From JAAXQD01 sp963790095 (GTDB lineage: Bacteria; Desulfobacterota; Desulfobacteria; Desulfobacterales; UBA11574), in assembly GCA_963790095.1 (NCBI GenBank), contig CAWBNO010000029.1, forward strand, positions 1 to 64,000: 64,000 nucleotides of DNA, written 5' to 3'. The translations under genes were made by a program, and so were the position numbers. Positions 34,133-44,001 of the stretch are shown here, one piece after another. The notes beneath the pieces are model-generated. The model had not been told where the DNA came from. It did no database searches and saw nothing but the letters and a program-made list of their open reading frames with translations. Positions within the stretch are counted from its first letter, which is position 1. Each line of letters begins with the position of its first letter.

Positions 34133-35560
34133 TCACGAATCTGCCCGGGGGTGTCGGGGAATTTTAATATGATGTTTTTTGATTAACGATTGAAAGTTGG
34201 TTCTTTGCAGCCCTACTTTTTCTGCTGCACGGGTGACGTTCCAATGGTTTTTCATCAACGCATTCATGACAAAATTCTTTTCAACTTTGGCAACCGCTTT
34301 CTGCCGGATCTCTTTTTTGATTCTTTTAAGTTCATCGTTGGTTGAAGGAATATGGTCGATGAGCTGTTCGATATCCGCGACGTCCCCCCCTATCGGAAGA
34401 TCTTTGAGCGTAATTTGATCCCCCTCGCACAGTATGACGGCCCTTTCGATGACATTTCTCAATTGTCTGACGTTCCCCGGCCAATCATATTCCGTTAATT
34501 GCGTAACAGCCGTGTCCTCGAATCCGGAAATCCTTTTGCCAAAGCTTTGGTTGAACTGTTTTAAGAAATGGTAGGATATGGGTAAAATATCCGTTTTCCT
34601 CTCCCTGAGCGGAGGGACCATAATCGGATATACAAAAATTCGATAATAAAAGTCTTCTCTGAAGAAACCTTGGGCCACCATGTCTTTGAGGTCCTTATTG
34701 GTGGCAAAAATCAATCGGACATCCACTTTTTGATTCACCGTGCTTCCCAGGGGCAAAAATTCGCGGTTTTCCAAAAACCGAAGCAGTTTGCTTTGAACGT
34801 TGATACTGATGTTGCTGATTTCATCCAGGAATACGGTCCCGCCATCCGCCATCTTGAATATGCCTTCTTTGGAGTTATGCGCCCCGGTAAAAGCGCCCTT
34901 GGCGTGACCAAACAACTCGCTTTCCAGAAGGTTATCCGACAAGGTTCCACAATCTACCGCAAAAAACACCTTGTCTTTTCTGGAACTGTTGGCATGGACC
35001 GCCCTTGAAATCAATTCTTTTCCGGTTCCGCTTTCTCCGTAGACAAGGACCGTCGAATTGGTGGGGGCAACCTTTTGTACCATGGAAACAACCTTTTTTA
35101 TTTTAGGACTGTCTCCGATGAGCTGATGGGAAAATGATTTGAGCTGGACTTTTTTCTGCATAAGCCGCCGGTTTTGAAGCAACGTCTCTCTTTCCACAAG
35201 AGACTGACGGACAACGGAACGCAATTCGTGGGGCGTAAACGGTTTTGGGAGATAGTCAAATGCCCCCATCTTCATCACTTCCACAGCCGAAGAGACACTG
35301 GCATAGCCGGTAATTACAACGACCATGGTTTCCGGATAGGTCTCTTTTAGACGCCGCAAAACCTCCATTCCCCCCAGTTTGCTCATTTTCAGATCAGTGA
35401 CCACCACATCAAACGGTTCCGCTTCCAACATCTTCAGCGCATCATAACCATTAAGGGCGTACTTGACTTCATAGTCCATCTTGGTCAGTATTTTTACGCA
35501 ATTCCTACAGATGGCCGGTTCATCATCGACGATGAGGATGCAGGGATCATGGATTGCCAT
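34133..35560 (-). CDS. NtrC-family sigma-54 response regulator (475 aa)
   Basis: Receiver domain (Asp 56 in VVTDLKMSKLGG), AAA+ domain with Walker A GESGTGKE, intact sigma-54 contact motif GAFTGA in KGAFTGAHNSKEG, Walker B GTVFLDEI and an Arg-finger region, then a C-terminal Fis-type helix-turn-helix (WNVTRAAEKVGLQRTNFQSL). It activates sigma-54 promoters after phosphorylation, probably by the kinases encoded just upstream, whose frame overlaps its start by 14 bases. The target genes are not known. Confidence 0.93.
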   Translation of the reverse strand: MAIHDPCILIVDDEPAICRNCVKILTKMDYEVKYALNGYDALKMLEAEPFDVVVTDLKMSKLGGMEVLRRLKETYPETMVVVITGYASVSSAVEVMKMGAFDYLPKPFTPHELRSVVRQSLVERETLLQNRRLMQKKVQLKSFSHQLIGDSPKIKKVVSMVQKVAPTNSTVLVYGESGTGKELISRAVHANSSRKDKVFFAVDCGTLSDNLLESELFGHAKGAFTGAHNSKEGIFKMADGGTVFLDEISNISINVQSKLLRFLENREFLPLGSTVNQKVDVRLIFATNKDLKDMVAQGFFREDFYYRIFVYPIMVPPLRERKTDILPISYHFLKQFNQSFGKRISGFEDTAVTQLTEYDWPGNVRQLRNVIERAVILCEGDQITLKDLPIGGDVADIEQLIDHIPSTNDELKRIKKEIRQKAVAKVEKNFVMNALMKNHWNVTRAAEKVGLQRTNFQSLIKKHHIKIPRHPRADS

Positions 35561-37025
35561 CTTGTTTTCCTTGGTTTTGGGGAAGTCTTATGGTAATGGT
35601 TGATCCTTGGTTCTTTTCGCTTTTGACATCTATCGTCCCGCCGTGTTGACCGATAATGCCATGGGTAATGGCCAATCCAAGCCCGGTTCCGCTGTCCTTG
35701 GTGGTAAAAAAAGGTTCAAAAATTTTATCTGCATTCTCTTCGGGAATCCCCTTGCCGGTATCGCTTATGGCAATTTCAACAACTTTATCCTGTGGAACAA
35801 ATTGCGTTGAAATCGTGATGGTCCCTCCAGAATCCGTTGCGTCTATGGCGTTGAGAATGAGATTGATCACCGCCTGTTGTATCTGATCTTTATCCATCAG
35901 CACCGTGGGCATGTCATCGGAAAGGTTCGGTACCAGGGTTAAATCATTGAATGTCGCCTGTTTTCGAGTCAATTTGATACATTCATCAACAATTTTGTTG
36001 ATATGGTACTGCTTTTTGGCGGGTTTTGTCTGGCGAGCAAAATCGAGAAGACTGGTAACGATCTTGCGACAGCGGAGGGTTTCATTGGCGATGATTTCCA
36101 ACTCCTCTTGAATGGGGTCGTCCGGGGCCATATCCTCCTGGATCAACATGGTGCTGGTTAGAATTGTGGTCAAAGGGTTATTGATTTCATGGGCCACACC
36201 GGCGGACAACCGGCCGATGGAGGCCAGTTTGTCCTGTTTCATCATTGCCTGCCGTGCATTGATATCAGCCGTAATATCCCGGGACAGCTCAATGGCGCCG
36301 ATCACTTGGCCATTTTCAAACAGAGGATATGCAGAGATGGAATAATAGATATTGTTATTGTTCTTGTCTTTGTGGATATGGGTTTCCTTGGAAGATTTAT
36401 GTGTCTTGAGGGTTTGCACAAGGGGGCATTGATGATTCTCACCGGAACAGGGTGTATTTTGCCGGTGGGTAATTTCATAGCAATACCGACCGATGACCTC
36501 TTCCTTCTCCAGTCCCAATTTTTTCAGCAGGGTTTCATTGATATCCAGAACCCGGTAGTCAGCACCAATGATCAGAATGTCTTCCTGAATAAGCTCATTG
36601 ATGAGAATGTCATTCATGGCCCTGTTTCGGTGGTATTCCCTAATTTTTCTTCTCATGGCAATTTTTTCAAAGGCTCTTATCAGGGCCAATTCCAATGCAT
36701 CATCGCTGATGGGTTTTGTGATAAAATCGGTGGCTTCAAATTTCAAACTTTTTATGGCCAGATCCAAATCCCCATGGCCGGTGAGCATGATGACCTCTGT
36801 TTCCGGTTTTTCGTGTTTAATTTTTCGAAGAAGCTGGATACCGTCAATACCGGGCATTTTAATGTCGGTGATGACCACCGGGATGTCGAAATTTTTGAAA
36901 ATGTTCAGGGCATCCGCTCCATTTTCGGCGGTAAGAACTTTATAGCCGATATCAGACAAAGAAATATTCAGAACCTCACGGATATCCGGTTCATCATCCA
37001 CCAGTAAAATTGTTTTTTCCATCAT
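35547..37025 (-). CDS. Hybrid sensor kinase: receiver-PAS-HisKA-HATPase (492 aa)
   Basis: An N-terminal receiver (ILLVDDEPDIREVL, Asp in VVITDIKMPG) is followed by a PAS domain (about 140-260) with cysteines CYEITHRQNTPC and CPLVQ, a phospho-acceptor helix (LSAGVAHEINNPLTTIL) and an ATPase domain (DTGKGIPEENADKIFEPFFT). It has no membrane helix, so it senses inside the cell. It overlaps the next gene (NtrC type) by 14 bases and the previous kinase by 4 (ATGA). Confidence 0.92.
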   Translation of the reverse strand: MMEKTILLVDDEPDIREVLNISLSDIGYKVLTAENGADALNIFKNFDIPVVITDIKMPGIDGIQLLRKIKHEKPETEVIMLTGHGDLDLAIKSLKFEATDFITKPISDDALELALIRAFEKIAMRRKIREYHRNRAMNDILINELIQEDILIIGADYRVLDINETLLKKLGLEKEEVIGRYCYEITHRQNTPCSGENHQCPLVQTLKTHKSSKETHIHKDKNNNNIYYSISAYPLFENGQVIGAIELSRDITADINARQAMMKQDKLASIGRLSAGVAHEINNPLTTILTSTMLIQEDMAPDDPIQEELEIIANETLRCRKIVTSLLDFARQTKPAKKQYHINKIVDECIKLTRKQATFNDLTLVPNLSDDMPTVLMDKDQIQQAVINLILNAIDATDSGGTITISTQFVPQDKVVEIAISDTGKGIPEENADKIFEPFFTTKDSGTGLGLAITHGIIGQHGGTIDVKSEKNQGSTITIRLPQNQGKQDGNP

Positions 37026-39298
37026 TCCACATCCTTTACAGGAAAAGTTATACTAAAACAGGTTTCTCCTTTGTCATTGGTCGCCGCTTTTATGTCTCCG
37101 CCGCAGTCTTTAATGATACCATAACTGATGGAAAGGCCGAGGCCGGTCCCTTTCCCGACTTCTTTTGTGGTGAAAAACGGCTCAAATATCTTGTCTGATT
37201 TATCTTCAGGAAGCCCTGCCCCTGTATCGGTGATTTCGACAACCACCGTTTTACCCGCGAGTTTGGTTTTGAGGGTGATCTTTTTGGTGTCCAAGGGCGG
37301 CTCGGAAGACGCCCATTTTTCCTCAATGGCGTCCCTGGCATTTAAAATAAGGTTGATAAAAACCTGTTCCAAGCGGCTGGGATCTGCCATGACCCGCGGG
37401 AGTGTTTTATCGATATCCCAGACCACCTCGATTCCCCTAGCTTTGAGTTGCTGGCTGAAAATTTCAAAAGCCCTCCCCAGCACTTCATTGACCTGAACCT
37501 TACCCAGAACCACATCTGATTTTCGGGCGAATTGTCTCATGTGATTGATTATTTTGGCCGAACGGTCAACATTGTGGTCGATCATCTCAAGCATGTTGTA
37601 AAGAAGATTCTTGTCGATGGGACTGTCTTGATCTAATTTTTTTATAAAGAAATTACTCGCCGTTTTAATGACCGAGAGCGGTTGATTCAATTCGTGGGCA
37701 ATGCCGGTGGCCATTTCTCCCAGGGTTGCCATTTTACCGGCATGAATGAGTTGATGTTCGGCGTCAAGCCGTTTGGTAATATCGCTGGTGGTAACAAGCA
37801 GCACTTTTTGTCCCAAATACTCCGACGGTGAAATCCGAATGGCCACAAAAAGTGTCTTGCCGTCTTTATTGACATGTTTCGCTTGGTTTACATAAGCAGA
37901 TGTCATTATTTTAAACGCATAATGGTCTCTTTCCTCATCGAGGAATAAATCCAGAAAGGATTTTTTTGCCATCTCATCCTTCGCGTATCCGTAAACATGG
38001 GTGACACTTTTATTACAGTCGAGTATTTCAAGGGTATTCACGTCCAGTACAAAGACGGCGTTGGGGATATTGTTGAAAATGGCGTAATATTTTTTCTCTG
38101 ATTTCTCAAGCCGCTCTTCAAGTTGCTTCATTCGGGTGATGTCAAGGCAAACTTCCATGACAGCGACGATTTCGCCCTTTGCGTCCAAAATTGGCGACGT
38201 TCTGGCAAGCCAAAAGGTTCTCGTCCCGTCTTTACTCAAGCCGGTTTCTTCACCGTAATGGGACAGGCCGTCTTTGAATGTTTTTTCAACCGGGCAGATC
38301 TTACATTTTTCTTCGCGCTGTTTATAAACACAATAGCAAAAATCATTGGGATTGGGATTGAACGTCTCTGCAAACTCTTTATTGAAACCGATCAGCTTAT
38401 AGTCTTTGTCCTGAATCGTAATCAGACAGGGTACAAGCTCGAACAGGTTCTGGTATTCATCCCTCTGTTTTTTCAACGCAGCCTGCTTTTCGGCAATTCG
38501 TGTGCCCATCTTGTTTATGGCCGCAAACAGTTGGCCCATTTCATCGTTCTGATCGATGCCGATATCGTTTGAATACTCCCCTTTGGCAATAAGATCGGCG
38601 GTGCTGATCAGCTTCTTAATGGGCTGATTCACAAATTTTAACACAAAGATGAAAATAATTGCGGAGGTGAACAGAAAGGCAAAAACAGCCAGAACGATGA
38701 TACCGTTTTCGAGAAAAGATATTTCTTCATCTGTTTCTTTTAGGGAAACAACGACATCGAGGGCACCCAGTATTTTCTTCCCCTCGGGGTGCACATGACA
38801 GGAGTCCGACGAACAGCCGGTATTGTTGCGGATCGGACTGATAATCCCCAGGAGGCGGTGGCCTTGTGAAGAATGAAATATTCGTGCCTTCTGTCCCAGG
38901 CTGAGCTCAGACAGAGGGGGATCCGACCGGTGGCAGACATCACAGGCCTCTGCTTTTATGTTGGTGGTCACCTCGAGTTCCAAAGGCCGGTTTGAAAATT
39001 TTATCTGTCCTTTTTTATTGTAGATACGAACGGTGTCGATCTCTTTCTGTTTGCTGATGTTGTTGATGATATGGTTAATATCATCCCTGGAGTTGATCAT
39101 CATCGCATAATGGGCGCCGAGGATAATGGTATTGCCCAATCGGTCGGTTCCCTCCATAATATCTTTCATGACCTTTTTCGTCTGATATTTAATGTTGAAG
39201 TAGGCCCATGTTGATATGCTAAGGAGTAAGGTCAGACCCACGGAAAGGATGAGTTTTGAGACCAGGTTAATACGAAGATGTTTGAACAATTTGAACAT
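37022..39298 (-). CDS. Membrane sensor kinase with c-type heme motifs (758 aa)
   Basis: A membrane helix (about 12-34) precedes a periplasmic domain that holds CDVCH (119-123) and CSSDSCH (162-168), a CxxCH heme-c motif and a CX4CH variant. A second membrane helix (about 200-222), HAMP, a Cys-rich PAS (CYCVYKQREEKCKICPVEK), a second PAS, HisKA (MATGIAHELNQPLSVIKTA) and HATPase follow. The motifs suggest redox or gas sensing outside the membrane through covalently bound heme; whether heme is attached is inferred. It heads a three-gene operon with a REC-kinase and an NtrC-type activator. Confidence 0.9.
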   Translation of the reverse strand: MFKLFKHLRINLVSKLILSVGLTLLLSISTWAYFNIKYQTKKVMKDIMEGTDRLGNTIILGAHYAMMINSRDDINHIINNISKQKEIDTVRIYNKKGQIKFSNRPLELEVTTNIKAEACDVCHRSDPPLSELSLGQKARIFHSSQGHRLLGIISPIRNNTGCSSDSCHVHPEGKKILGALDVVVSLKETDEEISFLENGIIVLAVFAFLFTSAIIFIFVLKFVNQPIKKLISTADLIAKGEYSNDIGIDQNDEMGQLFAAINKMGTRIAEKQAALKKQRDEYQNLFELVPCLITIQDKDYKLIGFNKEFAETFNPNPNDFCYCVYKQREEKCKICPVEKTFKDGLSHYGEETGLSKDGTRTFWLARTSPILDAKGEIVAVMEVCLDITRMKQLEERLEKSEKKYYAIFNNIPNAVFVLDVNTLEILDCNKSVTHVYGYAKDEMAKKSFLDLFLDEERDHYAFKIMTSAYVNQAKHVNKDGKTLFVAIRISPSEYLGQKVLLVTTSDITKRLDAEHQLIHAGKMATLGEMATGIAHELNQPLSVIKTASNFFIKKLDQDSPIDKNLLYNMLEMIDHNVDRSAKIINHMRQFARKSDVVLGKVQVNEVLGRAFEIFSQQLKARGIEVVWDIDKTLPRVMADPSRLEQVFINLILNARDAIEEKWASSEPPLDTKKITLKTKLAGKTVVVEITDTGAGLPEDKSDKIFEPFFTTKEVGKGTGLGLSISYGIIKDCGGDIKAATNDKGETCFSITFPVKDVE

Positions 39299-39592
39299 GG
39301 TTTAACGTTTGTTAACCCCTTTTCTGTTTCGGTCGATGGGAGTTATACGTTTAACTGCAAGCGCAACTTCCGCCCATTTGAAATTTTACAGGGTTCACAT
39401 GGTCAAGATATTTATTATCATTACAATATGATTTTTTCAACAACTGGTCATGACTTTCCGGTAAAACGGTCTTTTTAAAGGATCCCTTGGCATAAAACCG
39501 GTTGTTTTTTCTTTAATGTTGCGAATTTTTTTGTTAGGTTCTATTATTTTAAAATCAGAATCGCGCTTAAACATTAATTTAGGGGGATTGCC

Positions 39593-40246
39593 ATGGGACC
39601 AGGAGACTCCGACATCGGGGGCAAATTTAATACAACGTCGGGAAACGACCCGTATGACGAAGAATATTCACCCTTGAAAACGAAAAAAACGGGAAAGTTC
39701 AGATCCAATCTATTTAAAAAACCCGATGGAATCCCGCTGTCCAGATTCGGAATCGGATTTTTGATTCTGGCCATACTCTTGATTCTGCTGTTTTTCAGAA
39801 GCGGAAGTTCCACAGAAGAAAGCAGAATCCTGGCCTTAGAAAACCGGATGACGAAGCTTGAAGAAAGCATCGCCAAATTTGAAGCGATCGATGACAGAGT
39901 TGCCCAGATCTGGGAGCAGGCCCAAACTTTTGAACAATTCAAAGAGCGTTTCCAACGTTCCGAAGCATCTCTGATATTAAGAATGGATCATATGACCAAA
40001 AATATAGACAGCCTGAAAAAACAGATGGACAAATCCAGCGCCCGGAAGGCTATTCCTTCAACAACGACAACCGTATCCAAGAAAACCGATAAAAAGCGAT
40101 TTCACACCGTTAAGCCTGGAGAAACATTGTATAAAATCGGTCGTCAGTATGGATTGACGGTGGAAAAAATGCGCCGCCTCAACAAACTGGCCGACGACGC
40201 CGTCATTCATCCCGGGCAAAAACTTTTGGTTAGCGTTAGCCCTTGA
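39593..40246 (+). CDS. Membrane-anchored LysM protein (217 aa)
   Basis: AGGGGG lies 6 nt upstream. One membrane helix (about 52-68, IGFLILAILLILLFF) separates a short cytosolic head from a periplasmic coiled coil (about 80-145) and a Ser/Thr linker. Residues 168-215 are a LysM domain (FHTVKPGETLYKIGRQYGLT), which binds peptidoglycan. It probably links inner membrane to cell wall; no enzyme domain is present. Confidence 0.88.
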   Translation: MGPGDSDIGGKFNTTSGNDPYDEEYSPLKTKKTGKFRSNLFKKPDGIPLSRFGIGFLILAILLILLFFRSGSSTEESRILALENRMTKLEESIAKFEAIDDRVAQIWEQAQTFEQFKERFQRSEASLILRMDHMTKNIDSLKKQMDKSSARKAIPSTTTTVSKKTDKKRFHTVKPGETLYKIGRQYGLTVEKMRRLNKLADDAVIHPGQKLLVSVSP

Positions 40247-40408
40247 AAAACGAATCAATGCTTCGAGATCTTTAAAAGAGGAATCGGCGTCCCATTTCAC
40301 GGGGCAGAAATTGGGAAAGAAGCTGCGTTTTGCAAAGGTCTCGCTTCACGGGGAAAGAGGGTCTGTATACATCGGCGAAACCGTTTTGAGTTTAAAGGGC
40401 GGATAAAA

Positions 40409-40441
40409 TAAAGGCAGGGTCCTTTGACGCTGCCTTAAAAA
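40409..40441 (+). terminator. Weak terminator-like hairpin
   Basis: AAGGCAG...CTGCCTT (40411-40437) with a 12-base loop follows the LysM gene. The 3' run is AAAAATTT, so it is better as a terminator in the minus direction, for the XRE gene, than in the plus direction. Confidence 0.4.
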
Positions 40442-40517
40442 TTTAATGATTTGCAGTGGATCGTTTATAAACCAACCAGATACATCAGGGCACCAAGGAA
40501 ATTTTCATGCCGTATTT

Positions 40518-40715
40518 CTAGTCGCCGAACACTTTGTTTTTATCAGAAATTTTATATCCCAATGCCAAAATAATCTTTCGCTGTGTCTCCATCCGGCAAG
40601 GCATTCCATTCTCAATCCGCGTAATGGTAATGGGGGATATGTTGGCCTTTCTGGCAAGTTCGGCCTTGCTCATCATAAGAGATTCTCTAATTTTTTTTAA
40701 GGTGTTTTTGCTCAT
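40518..40715 (-). CDS. XRE-family helix-turn-helix regulator (65 aa), paralog of 15135
   Basis: Nearly the same protein as that at 15135-15332: LKKIRESLMMSKAELARKAN, ISPITITRIENGMPCRM and QRKIILALGYKISD. The start at 40715 is chosen by comparison with the paralog; an ATG ten codons upstream (40745) is possible. A promoter lies 50-80 bases upstream. It probably binds the AT-rich repeats in its own promoter and, by similarity, those before the amidase at 14045. Confidence 0.85.
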   Translation of the reverse strand: MSKNTLKKIRESLMMSKAELARKANISPITITRIENGMPCRMETQRKIILALGYKISDKNKVFGD

Positions 40716-40759
40716 TTGGCTGAATTTCACAGGAACATTCTTCATCAGAGTTATTTTTA

Positions 40760-40890
40760 ACAATATCATAAGCTTGTAATTTATTAATGTCAAGCAAATT
40801 ATATATAATTTATATATAATTCTGTCGAATTAGAATATATTGTATTTTATTAAAATAAGTTACAATATATTGTGCATCAGCAGGTCGATA
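40760..40890 (-). promoter_or_regulatory. Promoter and operator-like region duplicated from the 14-kb locus
   Basis: TTGACA (40793-40788), 17 bases, TATGAT (40770-40765). Upstream, ACAATATATTCTAATT and ACAATATATTGTAACTT face the polymerase site. The order, spacing and even the bases between -35 and -10 (AAATTACAA) match 13900-14000. Confidence 0.7.
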
Positions 40891-41114
40891 TGTCTTATAA
40901 ATTCCGATTGTTCCTGTTAAATTTCTCCTTTGGGACCGCTGTCTATCCGGATATTCCCATCCGAATTATTAAACTTTAAACCCTGATCGGCCCATAATCG
41001 AGATGAATGCTAAAATCCGTTGAAATAGAACGTATCCCTATCTCCTTATGGTTGCCCTCTGTTGGGTGTTCTTCATGAAAATTCGGCGGGACCCTGGCGG
41101 GTGAGCCGTTCGGG

Positions 41115-42647
41115 TTAGAGGCGCTTACCCCGATCAAGCGTCCGATATTGAACCGCTTCGGAAACGTGGTCGACCTTTACGTCCGGCGATTCGTCGAGAT
41201 CGGCGATGGTGCGGGCAATTTTCAGGATTCGGTTGTAGGCTCTTGCCGAAAGGCCGAGCTTGTCGATGGCAGTTTCAAGAAGTTCCGCAGAAGCATTGTC
41301 AATTTTGCAGTGTTTTTTAATATGCCGGTTGATCATCTGGGCGTTGCAGTAGATTTTCGTTCTTTTAAATCGTTGGAACTGGCGCGCTCGTGCAGCGGTA
41401 ACACGCATCTTGATATCTTCCGATGATTCCGCATCGGACTCTCCGATCAGGTCTTTGTAGGCAACCGCCGGAACTTCAACGTGAATGTCGATCCGGTCCA
41501 TCAAAGGACCGGATATCTTGGATCGGTATCGGTAAATCTGCGGATAGGTGCACCGGCACTCATGCTTAGGATCGGAAAAGTATCCGCAAGGGCAGGGATT
41601 CATTGCGGCCACCAGCATAAAACCCGAAGGATACGTGATGCTCAAAGCAGCCCGGGAAATGGTGACCATAAGATCCTCCAAAGGCTGTCGGAGAACTTCG
41701 AGCACATGCTTCTTAAATTCAGAAAGTTCATCTAAAAACAGAACGCCGTTATGTGCCAGACTGACTTCGCCGGGTCTTGGAATATGGCCGCCGCCGATTA
41801 AACCGGCATCCGATATGGTGTGATGGGGGGACCTAAAAGGCCTTTTGGTAATCAACGCCTCGTCTTTTGGAAGCATTCCGATGACACTGAATATTTTTGT
41901 GGTCTCGATGGCTTCTTCGAATGTCATCGGCGGAAGGATGGTGGGGAGACGTTTGGCCAGCATAGTCTTTCCTGAGCCGGGGGGACCGACCATGATGAGA
42001 TTATGCCCCCCTGCAGCCGCCACTTCTAAAGATCGTTTTACGTGCTCTTGGCCCTGGACTTCGGAAAAATCGACATCAAAGTTTATTTTATGTTTAAATA
42101 TGGATGAAAGATCTGTTTTTTCAGGTTTTATTTGAGAGAATCCGCGGAAAAAGCTGACAATTTGCGACAGTGATTTAACCGGCAGAACAATGATATCGTC
42201 CACAACCGACGCTTCGCGACGGTTGTCATAGGGAACGATGATTCCGGTGTAACGGGCACTTTTGGCGGCCAACGCCATGGGAAGAGAACCTTTCACAGGC
42301 TTAATACGACCGTCCAGAGAGAGCTCACCCAGGACAAGGTATTTGGAGATGATCTCCTGGGGTATGATCCGGGTTGCGGTGAGTATCCCCAACGCGATGG
42401 GCAGATCGAAACCGGTTCCTTCCTTTTTAATATGAGCCGGAGCGAGATTCACTGTGATTCTGTCATCGGGGAAGGTATAGCCCGAATTATTAATCGCAGA
42501 CTTCACCCGTTCTTTGCTTTCTTTTACAGAAGCTTCCGGGAGCCCCACCGTCGTAAATGTGGGGAGTCCGGATGTAATATCAACTTCCACTTCCACCAGA
42601 AACGCATCAATTCCTATAACAGCGCTACTTAAAACCTTTGCCAGCAC
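41115..42647 (-). CDS. comM: ComM/YifB-type AAA+ ATPase (Mg-chelatase-like)
   Basis: Full length (510 aa). The N-terminal Lon-S5-like domain (residues 1-170, VEVDITSGLPTFTTVGLPEA) is followed by an AAA+ module with Walker A GPPGSGKT and Walker B VLFLDELSEF, then a zinc-binding CPCGYFSDPKHECRC stretch and a C-terminal lid. In naturally transformable bacteria ComM is a hexameric helicase that promotes branch migration of incoming DNA. Single-gene unit. Confidence 0.93.
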   Translation of the reverse strand: MLAKVLSSAVIGIDAFLVEVEVDITSGLPTFTTVGLPEASVKESKERVKSAINNSGYTFPDDRITVNLAPAHIKKEGTGFDLPIALGILTATRIIPQEIISKYLVLGELSLDGRIKPVKGSLPMALAAKSARYTGIIVPYDNRREASVVDDIIVLPVKSLSQIVSFFRGFSQIKPEKTDLSSIFKHKINFDVDFSEVQGQEHVKRSLEVAAAGGHNLIMVGPPGSGKTMLAKRLPTILPPMTFEEAIETTKIFSVIGMLPKDEALITKRPFRSPHHTISDAGLIGGGHIPRPGEVSLAHNGVLFLDELSEFKKHVLEVLRQPLEDLMVTISRAALSITYPSGFMLVAAMNPCPCGYFSDPKHECRCTYPQIYRYRSKISGPLMDRIDIHVEVPAVAYKDLIGESDAESSEDIKMRVTAARARQFQRFKRTKIYCNAQMINRHIKKHCKIDNASAELLETAIDKLGLSARAYNRILKIARTIADLDESPDVKVDHVSEAVQYRTLDRGKRL

Positions 42648-42883
42648 GATTCCCCCTTTTTTAAATTCCAGAAATTTTAGTGGCGCGCGTAAAAGTGATG
42701 TTTTTCAAAATTGTGAAGTTTTAGTCACATTAAAATTATTCTTGTAAAAAAAGAATAATCCATATTAAGGTTAACTTAAAAGTTTTACCTTGATTTTCGT
42801 TGTTAAGTATTTATTTTACAAACTCTTAGCAAAATATTCGTATCGATACAAATAAATCTTTAAATGTATAAAGTCTATATTCC

Positions 42884-43789
42884 ATGTATTTTAAACAAAG
42901 AACGATTTCAGCGCCGGTGAGCTGCTCGGGTGTTGGTGTCCATTCGGGGAAAAAAGTGAACGTGACCATTAAGCCGGCACCGTCCAATCACGGTATTAAA
43001 TTCATCCGAACAGACCTTCTGGACTGTCCGGAAATATCCGCACATTTTAATATGGTTGTGGATACGAGCCTGGCAACGGTTATCGGGTATGAGGGCTTTA
43101 TTGTTTCAACAATAGAGCACCTTATGGCCAGTTTTGCCGGCCTTTCCATCGACAACGCCCTGGTGGAGATCGATGCCTATGAAATGCCCATAATGGACGG
43201 TAGCGCCGGTCCTTTTACGTCATTGATAAAATCAGCGGGAGTAGAGGATCAAGACGCGTCCAAATGTTTTTTTGTGGTCAAAGCACCCATCGAAATTAAA
43301 CAAGACGGAAAAATGGTCGGTATATATCCACATCCGGGTTATAAGATAACCTGTACCATCGAATATGATCACCCCTTGATACAAAAGCAGTCCTATTCTG
43401 CAGACCTTTCGGATCATGTTTTCGAGCATGAAATAAGTCGCGCCAGAACGTTTGGTTTTGTGCATGAATACGAATATCTAAAACGTTACGGTCTGGCCCG
43501 TGGCGTTTCCCTGGAGAATGTCATCGCCATTGATACCGAGGATGTTCTCAATGATGGGGGGTTGCGGTATAAGGATGAGTTTGTGAGACATAAAATTCTC
43601 GATTGTATCGGCGATTTTTCACTTCTGGGGATGCCTATTTTAGGTCATGTGGTCGCCAGCAAATCCGGTCATGCCTTCAACCATGCTTTTCTTAAAAATT
43701 TCTTTGCCCAAAAAGAATCATGGGAAACCCTTATAATCAGCGATCCAAACGAATTGCCTCCCGTTCAATCAAAATCACTTGCCATTTAA
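42884..43789 (+). CDS. lpxC: UDP-3-O-acyl-N-acetylglucosamine deacetylase
   Basis: Zn-dependent LpxC fold of 301 residues: RTISAPVSCSGVGVHSGKKV start, STIEHLMASFAGL with zinc ligand His 79, and HKILDCIGDFSLLGMPILGH with the second His and the Asp ligand. It catalyses the first committed step of lipid A synthesis, which shows the organism has an outer membrane with lipopolysaccharide. No strong ribosome-binding site precedes the ATG. Confidence 0.95.
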   Translation: MYFKQRTISAPVSCSGVGVHSGKKVNVTIKPAPSNHGIKFIRTDLLDCPEISAHFNMVVDTSLATVIGYEGFIVSTIEHLMASFAGLSIDNALVEIDAYEMPIMDGSAGPFTSLIKSAGVEDQDASKCFFVVKAPIEIKQDGKMVGIYPHPGYKITCTIEYDHPLIQKQSYSADLSDHVFEHEISRARTFGFVHEYEYLKRYGLARGVSLENVIAIDTEDVLNDGGLRYKDEFVRHKILDCIGDFSLLGMPILGHVVASKSGHAFNHAFLKNFFAQKESWETLIISDPNELPPVQSKSLAI

Positions 43790-44001
43790 GAAGGTATCCG
43801 CTATTAATCAAATTTAGTATCCTTTGGAGATAATTGCTAAAATTTCGCTCTTTAATCCAAGGTCCCGGGAACCTGCACATCGGGGAAAAAATTTGAGTCG
43901 AGTGAAAGCCCGATTCGGCATTGCACGTTATCGGGTATTGAATTGGGAATATTAATGGCCGCTCTTATATCTGTTACGCAAAGAAATACAAAATTATAAC
44001 C

